A stretch of DNA of 9,529 nucleotides from Prevotella sp. UBA6387. GTDB lineage: Bacteria; Bacteroidota; Bacteroidia; Bacteroidales; Bacteroidaceae. Below are positions 1-6,892 of the stretch, piece by piece (the first letter of the stretch is position 1; each line of letters opens with the position of its first letter). The position numbers and the translations under genes are program-made. Below the pieces are notes generated by a model. That model worked only from the letters and a program-made list of their open reading frames with translations. It was not told the origin of the DNA and did not search any database. The stretch is from assembly GCA_002437565.1 (NCBI GenBank), contig DJQL01000032.1, positions 1,440 through 10,968 on the forward strand, in the 5' to 3' direction.

Positions 1-2049
1 ACCTATGCCACCCAACTCAAGGAGGAGCAACTGGTGAAGTCGTCGCTGGTAGACATGCAGCCGGCTTACAGTCCAGATGGCAAGACCGTGGCATATATCG
101 AAGACCGTGGCGCGCTCAAGGCCGTGGACGTGAAGACGAAGGCCGTGAGGCAACTCATGGACGGCAAGTTCCAATATAGCTACTCTGATGGCGACCTGTG
201 GTTCAAGTGGAGCCCAGACAGCAAATGGCTGCTCTCCAACTACATAGGCAATGGCGGATGGAACAACAGCGACATAGCCCTCGTGCCTGCCGACGGAAGC
301 CAGAAGATAACCAACCTCACCAACAGCGGCTACAACGACAGCAACGGCCAGTGGGTGCTCGGCGGCAAGGCCATGCTCTTCATGAGCGACCGCGCCGGCT
401 ATCGCAGCCATGGCAGCTGGGGAGCGGAAGACGATGCCTACATCATGTTCTTCGACCTCGACGCCTACGAGCGTTTCCGCATGGGAAAGGAGGAACGCGC
501 GCTCTACGACGAGGCACAAAAGAAAGAGAAAGAGGAAAACGCCAAAAAACCTTTGATAAAGTTGCCAAAACTCGGCAAGAAGAAAGACGGCGACAAGAAA
601 AAGAATGATGTGAAACCTCTGAAGTTTGACCTCGCCAATTGCCGCGACCGCGTCATACGCCTCACGGTCAACTCTTCTCACATGGCAGACGCCATACTCT
701 CCCCTGGTGGTGACACCCTGTATTATCAGGCGCGTTTCGAGGGTGGCTACGACCTGTGGAAGCACGACTTGGTGGAGAACAAGACCGAGATTGTGATGAA
801 GAGCGTGGGCTATGGGCTTGAGGCCGACAAGGACTTCAAGAACCTCTACGTCTACAACAACGGTATAAAGCAAATAGACCTCGCCAAGAACTCGCAGAAG
901 GGCATCGACTTCGAGGCCAACTTCAACTACCGCCCCTACGAGGAGAGAGCCTACATCTTCAACCACGTGTGGCAACAAGTGAATGACAAGTTCTACGACC
1001 CGAAGCTCCACGGCGTGGACTGGGACGGCTACAAGAAGACATACGCCAAGTTCCTGCCATACATCAACAACAACTACGACTTCCGCGACATGCTCTCCGA
1101 GATGCTCGGCGAGCTCAACGGCTCACACACCGGCTCGCGCTATTATCCCGAAGGCGCAACGCTGAAGACGGCGGCCCTCGGCCTCTTCTTCGACAACTCC
1201 TATGACGGCGACGGACTGAAAGTGGAGGAAGTAATCAAGCGCGGGCCTTTCGCCGTGCGCAACACGGGCGTGAGGAAAGGCTGCATCATAGAGGCCATCG
1301 ACGGGCAGAAGATAGTGAAGGATTCCGACTATACCTCTCTACTCGACGGCAAGGCGGGCAAGATGACGCACGTCAGCGTGTTCGACCCCGCGAAGAAGAA
1401 GCACTTTGATGTTGTCGTCAGAGCCATAAGCCGCTCAGCGCAGACCGACCTGCTCTACCGTCGCTGGGTGGACCGCAACCGCGAGATGGTGGATTCGCTG
1501 TCGCATGGCACCATTGGCTACGTTCACGTCAAGGCGATGGACAGCGAGAGCTTCCGCACGGTGTTCAGCCAACTGCTCTCCGACTCCATGCGCCAGAAGA
1601 AAGCCGTAATCGTGGACGAGCGCCATAATGGCGGCGGATGGCTGCACGACGACCTCTGCACCCTGCTATCGGGCAAGCAATACGCCAAGTTCATTGCCCA
1701 TGGCAAATACATCGGCTACGACCCATGGAACAAGTGGGTGAAGCCTTCGTGCGTCATGATTTGCGAAGACGACTACAGCAATGGCCATGGCTTCCCAGCA
1801 GTCTACAAGACCTTGGGCATCGGCAAGCTCGTGGGAGCGCCGGTTGCCGGCACCATGACGGCCGTGTGGTGGGAACGCATGATGAACGGCATGATTTTCG
1901 GCATTCCGCAGGTGGGCAACCAGGCCATGGACGGCACCTACTTCGAGAACAAGGAACTAAAGCCAGACATCGAGGTCTACAACACGCCTGCCGACTATGA
2001 GAAAGGAAACGACGAGCAGCTGAAAGCAGCGGTTGAGAGCTTCAAGTAA
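1..2049 (+). CDS. Tricorn-like S41 family peptidase, C-terminal part (5' end outside window)
   Basis: The reading frame is open from the first base, so this is the last 682 residues of a longer protein; I believe whole relatives are roughly 1,000-1,100 residues. Seen, numbered from the window edge: PD40/beta-propeller repeats with SPDG/SPDS motifs (about 19-35 and 68-81) and another at about 231-252; a lysine-rich insert (about 161-206); the helical tricorn C1-type region (about 309-390); a PDZ-like domain (about 390-476); and the S41 core (about 496-661) with DERHNGGG. All four positions of the tricorn catalytic tetrad are present: S375-H376 in NGSHTGS, nucleophile S593 in DYSNGHGFP, and E649 in FENKELKPDIEV. 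The family cleaves peptides, and Bacteroidota members are usually exported; the signal peptide would be outside the window. The residue after the nucleophile is Asn, where archaeal tricorn has Asp. No partner gene is visible; the next gene has its own promoter. Confidence 0.93.
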   Translation, partial: TYATQLKEEQLVKSSLVDMQPAYSPDGKTVAYIEDRGALKAVDVKTKAVRQLMDGKFQYSYSDGDLWFKWSPDSKWLLSNYIGNGGWNNSDIALVPADGSQKITNLTNSGYNDSNGQWVLGGKAMLFMSDRAGYRSHGSWGAEDDAYIMFFDLDAYERFRMGKEERALYDEAQKKEKEENAKKPLIKLPKLGKKKDGDKKKNDVKPLKFDLANCRDRVIRLTVNSSHMADAILSPGGDTLYYQARFEGGYDLWKHDLVENKTEIVMKSVGYGLEADKDFKNLYVYNNGIKQIDLAKNSQKGIDFEANFNYRPYEERAYIFNHVWQQVNDKFYDPKLHGVDWDGYKKTYAKFLPYINNNYDFRDMLSEMLGELNGSHTGSRYYPEGATLKTAALGLFFDNSYDGDGLKVEEVIKRGPFAVRNTGVRKGCIIEAIDGQKIVKDSDYTSLLDGKAGKMTHVSVFDPAKKKHFDVVVRAISRSAQTDLLYRRWVDRNREMVDSLSHGTIGYVHVKAMDSESFRTVFSQLLSDSMRQKKAVIVDERHNGGGWLHDDLCTLLSGKQYAKFIAHGKYIGYDPWNKWVKPSCVMICEDDYSNGHGFPAVYKTLGIGKLVGAPVAGTMTAVWWERMMNGMIFGIPQVGNQAMDGTYFENKELKPDIEVYNTPADYEKGNDEQLKAAVESFK

Positions 2050-2078
2050 AACCGCGAGTAATCATTTCTTTATAAAGA

Positions 2079-2158
2079 CGACAATAGAGACAAAAGAGAC
2101 AATTCTTCCCGCAAAAGCTTTCATAAAGCCAAGGCAAGATATATTGTCTCTATTGTCG
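2079..2158. repeat. Large inverted repeat, 15-bp perfect arms
   Basis: The left arm CGACAATAGAGACAA (2079-2093) is perfectly complementary to the right arm TTGTCTCTATTGTCG (2144-2158), with 50 nt between. Inside the loop is a second small hairpin, GCTTT-CAT-AAAGC (2117-2129). TTCTTT near 2066 could also pair with AAAGAA near 2161 across a bulge. The element starts 30 nt after the S41 stop. There is no T-tract after either arm, so it is not a standard intrinsic terminator. It could be an mRNA 3'-end stabiliser, an operator, or a remnant of a small repeat element. Confidence 0.7.
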
Positions 2159-2161
2159 TTA

Positions 2162-2220
2162 AAGAATCAACGACTTTGATTAGTTGCTTATAAAAAACGA
2201 CTGCTAATCCAATGATTCTT
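2162..2220. repeat. Nested imperfect inverted repeats upstream of the dehydratase promoter
   Basis: AAGAATCA (2162-2169) pairs with TGATTCTT (2213-2220). Inside it, GATTAG (2178-2183) pairs with CTAATC (2204-2209). Two alternative palindromes share these bases: AATCAA-CGACT-TTGATT (2165-2181) and ATTCTT-AGA-AAGAAT (2215-2229), the latter ending 4 bp before the -7 box. The DNA is AT-rich, so some of this is expected by chance. The position directly upstream of a promoter would suit an operator or a switchable RNA, but nothing in the sequence decides it. Confidence 0.4.
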
Positions 2221-2232
2221 AGAAAGAATTTG

Positions 2233-2240
2233 TAATTTTG
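2233..2240 (+). promoter_or_regulatory. Bacteroidota-type -7 promoter element for the dehydratase gene
   Basis: TAATTTTG matches the Bacteroidota primary sigma factor -7 consensus TAnnTTTG exactly. Transcription would start near 2246, giving a leader of about 40 nt. No good TTG/TTTG -33 element sits at the usual distance upstream (around 2209-2214), so the promoter may be weak or activator-dependent. The box supports translation from the ATG at 2289: the in-frame TTG at 2238 lies inside the promoter and would not be transcribed. Confidence 0.6.
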
Positions 2241-2288
2241 CGCATAAATAACCGCGAGCCACTATTGTTATTCTACAAAAATACTAAA

Positions 2289-4178
2289 ATGATGAAAACA
2301 AGATACAACCTGCCTAAATGGTACCTTACGCGGAGCGCCCTCCCCTATTGGTGCGTCCTCATTGCTGACCTGATAATTGGTTATCTCTCCGGCATTCTCG
2401 TGTTTTGGTTCTACTACCGTGGAGCCGTGACCTTGGGCAATATCCTGCCTCTGACAAAGACCATTGGCGTTTACCTTATTTTCTTCCTGGTTGGATTTCG
2501 CGTCTTCCATACATACAGCGGCATCATACGCTATTCTTCCGTAGACGACCTCCGGCGCATCTGCTACGCGCAGGCGCTCAGCTGCATATTGGGTGAGTTG
2601 TTCCACTACGCCGTGTATTATTTCCATCTTCCGTTCGTGCCCCTTGAAGGACGGCAAGTATTCCTGATGTTTCTCATCTCCACGACCCTGATGTGGGGCA
2701 TGCGTGTCTTGATAAAGGCCCTCTACGAGCAGGCGCTTGGCAAGAACGCCACGCACAACGCGCTGATCTACGGCATCCACTACGGTGCCGTGGCCTTGGC
2801 AAGTTCCATACGTGGCAACGTGGGTGGCAAGAAATTCCGGCTGAGGGGCTTTATATCCCCATACCAGAAGGTGGAGCACAAGATCATCATGGGACAGCGC
2901 ATTTACCTCAACAACCCAAGCCTCGTGGACATTATCAAGGAGAAAGACGTCGACTCCGTGCTGGTGTCTCCCGCCGCGATACGGAAATTCCGTGAAGACT
3001 CGGCATTGCAGGACATGCTCCTCAGCAACGATGTCAACATCTACGTAATGAGCAACATGGAGAAATGGCACGAGGGCGACAACATCGATTCCAACAAGCT
3101 CAGGGAAATTGAGATTTCTGACCTCCTGCCAAGAGACGAGATACAGGTGGACATCGAGGCCATTGGCGCGATGCTGAAAAATCGCACCATACTCATCACC
3201 GGCTCGGCAGGAAGCATAGGCTCAGAGATAGTGAACCAAGTGGCGGCTTTCAACCCCGCCCACATGGTGCTCATCGATTCCGCTGAGACCCCACAGCACG
3301 ACATCAGGCTGATGATGCGCAAGCGGTTTCCCGACATCGACTGCCAAACCATAGTGGCAAGCATCACGCAGAAGAAACTGATGGAAAAGATCTTCGACGC
3401 GAACCGCCCCGACTACGTGTTCCACGCCGCGGCCTACAAGCACGTGCCCATGATGGAGGACTCGCCGTCTGAGGCTATCTACAACAATGTGAACGGCACG
3501 AAAATCATCGCGGACCTCAGCGTGAAGTACGGGGTCAAGAAGTTCGTGATGATTTCCACCGACAAGGCGGTTAACCCGACCAACGTCATGGGCTGCTCGA
3601 AACGCCTGTGCGAGATATACACGCAAAGCCTCAACAGCGCCCAGACGACGACGCAGTTTGTCACCACGCGCTTTGGCAACGTGCTGGGCAGCAACGGCTC
3701 TGTCATCCCAATCTTTGAGAAACAAATTCGCAACGGTGGTCCCGTGACAGTGACCGACCCCAACGTGACGCGCTTCTTCATGCTCATTCCCGAAGCGTGC
3801 AAGCTCGTATTGGAAGCCGGCACCCATGGACACGGCGGGCAGATCTTCGTGTTCGACATGGGCAAGTCGGTACGCATCGCTGACCTCGCCAAGCGCATGA
3901 TAAAACTGTCCAACGCCAATGACGTGAAAATAGTGTACACCGGATTGCGACCTGGCGAGAAACTCTACGAGGAGGTGCTTGCCAACGAGGAAAGCACCGA
4001 GCCGACATTCAACAAGAGCATCCGAATAGCCAAGGTCAGGGAATATGAATTCGCGCAAGTGTCAAGCGACATCGACAACATCATCGCCACAGCGTCGACA
4101 TACGACCAAAAGGCCGTTGTCGCGCTCATGAGGCAGCTCGTGCCCGAATACAAGCCGGCAAACAGCCAATGGGGATAA
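2289..4178 (+). CDS. Membrane-anchored nucleotide-sugar 4,6-dehydratase (CapD/WbpM/PglF family)
   Basis: The product is 629 residues from the ATG at 2289. It is predicted to convert a UDP-HexNAc, probably UDP-GlcNAc, to the 4-keto-6-deoxy sugar used for capsule, O-antigen or protein glycans. Seen in order: four hydrophobic helices (about 18-42, 54-76, 91-112, 121-143), a cytoplasmic Rossmann-like linker domain (about 155-285), and an extended SDR domain. The SDR domain has the NAD-binding TGSAGSIG (304-311), AAYKHVP (381-387), STDK (423-426), MGCSK (434-438) and LRPGEKLYEE (553-562). Met434 replaces the usual SDR catalytic Tyr, as in the Ser-Met-Lys arrangement described for WbpM-type enzymes, with T424-D425-K426 as the probable acid/base group. 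Length fits the long membrane form, not the short FlaA1 form. The upstream sequence is A-rich with no Shine-Dalgarno, usual for this phylum; ATG 2292 is an equally possible start. No glycosyltransferase or polymerase gene is adjacent, so the exact sugar cannot be assigned. Confidence 0.93.
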   Translation: MMKTRYNLPKWYLTRSALPYWCVLIADLIIGYLSGILVFWFYYRGAVTLGNILPLTKTIGVYLIFFLVGFRVFHTYSGIIRYSSVDDLRRICYAQALSCILGELFHYAVYYFHLPFVPLEGRQVFLMFLISTTLMWGMRVLIKALYEQALGKNATHNALIYGIHYGAVALASSIRGNVGGKKFRLRGFISPYQKVEHKIIMGQRIYLNNPSLVDIIKEKDVDSVLVSPAAIRKFREDSALQDMLLSNDVNIYVMSNMEKWHEGDNIDSNKLREIEISDLLPRDEIQVDIEAIGAMLKNRTILITGSAGSIGSEIVNQVAAFNPAHMVLIDSAETPQHDIRLMMRKRFPDIDCQTIVASITQKKLMEKIFDANRPDYVFHAAAYKHVPMMEDSPSEAIYNNVNGTKIIADLSVKYGVKKFVMISTDKAVNPTNVMGCSKRLCEIYTQSLNSAQTTTQFVTTRFGNVLGSNGSVIPIFEKQIRNGGPVTVTDPNVTRFFMLIPEACKLVLEAGTHGHGGQIFVFDMGKSVRIADLAKRMIKLSNANDVKIVYTGLRPGEKLYEEVLANEESTEPTFNKSIRIAKVREYEFAQVSSDIDNIIATASTYDQKAVVALMRQLVPEYKPANSQWG

Positions 4179-4216
4179 GAAGAGGCCAGGCCATTAAGGG
4201 ATAAACACCATAAAAA

Positions 4217-4260
4217 CCGACAAGGGGTATAACACCATCGAGCGTTATACCCCTTGTCGG
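4217..4260 (-). terminator. Strong intrinsic terminator for murF-alr, possibly bidirectional
   Basis: CCGACAAGGGGTATAAC (4217-4233) and its exact complement (4244-4260) form a perfect 17-bp stem with a 10-nt loop, extendable by one A-T pair (4216/4261). Read on the minus strand it is followed by TTTTTATGG (4216-4208), the U-tract of a classic terminator, and lies 54 nt past the murF-alr stop. On the plus strand, 38 nt past the dehydratase stop, it lacks a U-tract but could still trim or protect that mRNA's 3' end. Confidence 0.85.
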
Positions 4261-4292
4261 TCATTGGCGGCATTTATCATGGCCGCCAATGA
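4261..4292. repeat. Second hairpin of the convergent junction
   Basis: TCATTGGCGGC (4261-4271) and GCCGCCAATGA (4282-4292) form an 11-bp perfect GC-rich stem with a 10-nt loop. It directly abuts the terminator hairpin at 4217-4260; base 4261 can pair with either 4216 or 4292. It has no adjacent T-tract on either strand, except that on the minus strand a T-rich stretch precedes it. It probably adds to termination or 3'-end stability for the convergent pair. Confidence 0.7.
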
Positions 4293-4314
4293 AAACAAAT
4301 ATGCCTTTCGGGAA

Positions 4315-6789
4315 TCAATCTTGGAAGTAAACGCGCTTCACGCGGTTGCTGATGCCCGTGAGCACCTCATAGGGAATGGTGTCGAGCACGTCGGAGAGAA
4401 CCGTAACGGGCAGGTCGTCGCCGAATATTTCCACGCTGTCGCCTTCCTTACAGGGTATGCCCGTGACATCTATCATGGCCACGTCCATGCAGATGTTGCC
4501 CACATACTCGGCTTTCTTGCCATTGACAAGACAGTAGCAATGGCGGTTGCCAAGATGACGGTTCAAGCCGTCGGCATAACCTATTGGTATGGCGGCTATC
4601 ACGCTGTCGTGGTCTATCTTTCCCTTGCGGCTATAGCCCACGGTGTCGCCAGCCGGCACGTTGCGCAACTGCAATATCGTGGTCTTCAATGTTGACACAT
4701 TGTTTATGACTTGGTTGTTGCGGCTGTTGATACCATAGAGGCCAAGCCCCAATCGGCACATGTCGAGTTGACGCTCCGGGAAATGCTCTATGCCAGCCGA
4801 GTTGTCGATATGGCGCAGGATCTTATGACTGAACGCCGCCTGCAACTTGCGGCTGCCCTTGTCGAAGAGCTCAAACTGATGGGCAGAGAAAGCGTCGAAG
4901 TCGTCGCTGTCGGAACCCACGAAGTGGGAGAATACCGAACGAGGGATGATGGCGTCTTGGTGCTTCAACCTGTCGATGAGCTTGTCCATGTCCTTCTCTG
5001 GGTCAAAGCCAAGGCGGTGCATACCCGTGTCGAGCTTGATATGCACAGGCCAACCCGTTATGCCCTCTTTCTCGGCGGCCTTGACAAGGGCATCGAGCAG
5101 ACGGAAAGAGTAGACCTCCGGCTCAAGGTCATAGTCGAACATGGTCTTGAACGCCGACATCTCTGGGTTCATGATCATGATATTGGATGTGATGCCGTTG
5201 CGGCGAAGCGTGGCGCCCTCGTCGGCGACAGCCACCGCGAGATAGTCCACACGGTGGTCTTGCAATGTCTTGGCAATCTCCACGCTGCCCGCTCCGTAGG
5301 CGTCGGCCTTGATCATGCACACGAGCTTTGTCTCTGGCTTCATGAACGAGCGATAATAGTTGAGGTTGGCAACCACCGCGTTGAGATTCACCTCAAGCAC
5401 GGTCTCGTGCACCTTCTCTACCAAGAGGTCGGTGATCTGGTCGAAGCCAAACTGCCGCGCGCCCTTTATGAGTATTACCTCGTCGCGGAGGGTGTGGAAC
5501 ACCGTTGAGTCGAGAAACGAACTGACACTGTTGAAGAAGAACGAGTCATTGATGTCTATCTTGCTGGCATTGTCGGAAACCACAGGGCCTATGCCGATGA
5601 ACTTTTCCACGCCTCGCTCCTTTGCCAAGCGGCTCACCTCACGATATAGGTCGTCGGGCTTCATTCCGCTCTGCTGTATGTCGCTGAGGATGAGCGTGCG
5701 GCGACGCCCCTTGTGGTCTGGGCGACGGTTCATGAAATCGAGGGCTATGTCGAGAGAATTGATGTCGGAGTTGTAGGAGTCGTTGATGAGCGTGCAACCA
5801 TGCCGTCCCTCCTTCACCTCAAGGCGCATGGCCACGGGCTCAAGCTGGGCCATGCGCGCCTTCAGCTCCTCGAGCTTCACCCCGAGACGCAGGGCGACAA
5901 TGGCGGTGACGATAGAGTCTTCGATGCCGGCATCGTCGATAAACGGGATGGTATAGCTGCCCTCCACATTATTATATATATAATCGACGGTAGTGGTAGT
6001 CTCCGACTTCACTACCTTCTTGACAAACATCTTGGCACCTGCGTCCTTGCGCGACCAGCACAGTTTCTCGCCCTTGTAACCAGACGCGTCCACGAGCCTT
6101 GCCACGATAGCGTCGTCGGCATTGTAGACTATGGACCGAGCGTCGTGGAAGAGTATGAGTTTCTCCTTGCACTTTGCCTCCATCGACGGGAAGTTTTCCT
6201 GATGGGCCGATCCGAGGTTGGTCAGTACCGCTATGGTGGGCTGGATGATGTCGCGCAAGGCGAGCATCTCGCCTGGCTTGCTGATGCCAGCCTCAAAGAT
6301 GCCGACCTTGGTGTCGTCGCTCATAAGCCACACCGACAACGGCACGCCAATCTGCGAGTTGTAGGAACGTGGCGAGCGTGTCACGAAGCAGTCGGGCGAG
6401 AGCACCTGATAGAGCCACTCCTTTACCACGGTCTTGCCGTTGGACCCCGTGATGCCCACTATTGGTATGTCGAACTCGTCGCGATGGCGCTCCGCGAGAC
6501 GCTGCAGGGCCTCCAAGGTATTGGTGACTTTAAGGAAGTTGCCCTGCGGGAAGCGAGCCTGATAACTGTCTGGCACGGATGTCACAACAAAGTTGCGGAC
6601 ACCACGAAGATAGAGGCTTGGGATATACTTATGACCGTCGTTGCGTTCCGATTTTATCGCGAAGAACAAGGTCTCTTCTGGGAAACAAAGCGAACGGCTG
6701 TCTGTGAGCAAGAATGCGATATTGGCATCTGCCGTCCCATAGCGACGCGCACCGATGAGGGTGGTGATTTTCTCAATGGTATAAGTCAT
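4315..6789 (-). CDS. murF-alr: Bifunctional MurF ligase / alanine racemase fusion
   Basis: This is one uninterrupted 824-residue protein in the cytosolic peptidoglycan precursor pathway. The N-terminal half (about 1-455) is MurF, which joins D-Ala-D-Ala to the UDP-MurNAc-tripeptide using ATP. It shows the ATP-binding GITGSNGKT (112-120) and a NDSYNSDINS motif (336-345) in the place of the usual DxYNAxP. The C-terminal half (about 463-824) is a PLP-dependent alanine racemase: the PLP lysine is K494 in MIKADAYGAG, followed by DTGMHRLG (587-594), RLGLGLYG (679-686), the catalytic tyrosine Y719 in TVGYSRKG, IPIGYADG (734-741) and NICMDVAMIDVTG (765-777). Both halves look catalytically complete. 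The fusion is established in Bacteroidota, and the length fits. The start ATG lies about 20 nt below the predicted transcription start, so an upstream start is unlikely. The gene has its own promoter and a strong terminator, so it can be a single-gene transcript away from the usual division/cell-wall cluster. Confidence 0.96.
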   Translation of the reverse strand: MTYTIEKITTLIGARRYGTADANIAFLLTDSRSLCFPEETLFFAIKSERNDGHKYIPSLYLRGVRNFVVTSVPDSYQARFPQGNFLKVTNTLEALQRLAERHRDEFDIPIVGITGSNGKTVVKEWLYQVLSPDCFVTRSPRSYNSQIGVPLSVWLMSDDTKVGIFEAGISKPGEMLALRDIIQPTIAVLTNLGSAHQENFPSMEAKCKEKLILFHDARSIVYNADDAIVARLVDASGYKGEKLCWSRKDAGAKMFVKKVVKSETTTTVDYIYNNVEGSYTIPFIDDAGIEDSIVTAIVALRLGVKLEELKARMAQLEPVAMRLEVKEGRHGCTLINDSYNSDINSLDIALDFMNRRPDHKGRRRTLILSDIQQSGMKPDDLYREVSRLAKERGVEKFIGIGPVVSDNASKIDINDSFFFNSVSSFLDSTVFHTLRDEVILIKGARQFGFDQITDLLVEKVHETVLEVNLNAVVANLNYYRSFMKPETKLVCMIKADAYGAGSVEIAKTLQDHRVDYLAVAVADEGATLRRNGITSNIMIMNPEMSAFKTMFDYDLEPEVYSFRLLDALVKAAEKEGITGWPVHIKLDTGMHRLGFDPEKDMDKLIDRLKHQDAIIPRSVFSHFVGSDSDDFDAFSAHQFELFDKGSRKLQAAFSHKILRHIDNSAGIEHFPERQLDMCRLGLGLYGINSRNNQVINNVSTLKTTILQLRNVPAGDTVGYSRKGKIDHDSVIAAIPIGYADGLNRHLGNRHCYCLVNGKKAEYVGNICMDVAMIDVTGIPCKEGDSVEIFGDDLPVTVLSDVLDTIPYEVLTGISNRVKRVYFQD

Positions 6790-6814
6790 TGGTATTGCTT
6801 TTATAAATCTGCTG

Positions 6815-6846
6815 CAAAGTTAATAAAAAAGTCTGCACGGAGGCAA
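6815..6846 (-). promoter_or_regulatory. Bacteroidota-type promoter for murF-alr
   Basis: On the minus strand TAACTTTG (6822-6815) matches the -7 consensus TAnnTTTG exactly. A TTG (6846-6844) sits 21 bp upstream as a plausible -33 element, with a second TTG four bases further out. Transcription would start near 6809, about 20 nt before the murF-alr ATG. The promoter lies within the 87-bp gap after the U32 gene, giving murF-alr expression independent of the genes upstream. Confidence 0.7.
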
Positions 6847-6869
6847 GCAATTTAGATAAAAGAAACGTG

Positions 6870-6892
6870 GTTGCCACTAATCTGCCGGCAAC
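6870..6892 (-). terminator. Weak possible terminator at the end of the U32 gene
   Basis: GTTGCC (6870-6875) and GGCAAC (6887-6892) form a 6-bp stem with an 11-nt loop overlapping the U32 stop codon (6877-6879). On the minus strand it is followed, after CAC, by the T-rich stretch GTTTCTTTTATCT. The stem is short and the T-run interrupted, so termination is probably partial at best. Confidence 0.35.

Larger units (their letters stand above)
2050..2258. repeat. 9-bp direct repeat AACCGCGAG, copies exactly 200 bp apart
   Basis: AACCGCGAG occurs at 2050-2058, directly after the S41 stop codon, and again at 2250-2258 in the leader of the dehydratase gene. The two GC-rich copies bracket an AT-rich, repeat-containing interval of 191 bp. 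This could be a target-site duplication around a small insertion, two sites for one regulator, or chance. I found no convincing terminal inverted repeats just inside the two copies, so no element is called. Confidence 0.4.

Noticed and set aside
2079..2158. Intrinsic terminator for the S41 gene or an invertible promoter
   Set aside because: There is no T-tract after the stem on either strand, the loop is 50 nt, and the visible promoter box lies outside the arms. It is kept as an inverted repeat of unknown role.
2238..2288. Upstream TTG start adding 17 residues to the dehydratase
   Set aside because: The TTG is the last three bases of the TAATTTTG promoter box, so it should not be in the mRNA; the extra residues also do not look like part of the family.
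3222..4058. Minus-strand open frame of 278 codons opposite the dehydratase gene
   Set aside because: It is a shadow of the conserved SDR domain; its His- and Val-rich translation looks like a codon-bias artefact.
5713..6855. Long plus-strand open frame (380 codons) opposite murF-alr, and a similar one at 4711-5508
   Set aside because: Both lie wholly or almost wholly antisense to a gene with clear catalytic motifs, and their translations show no recognisable domain. GC-rich third positions in the true gene remove stops from the opposite strand.
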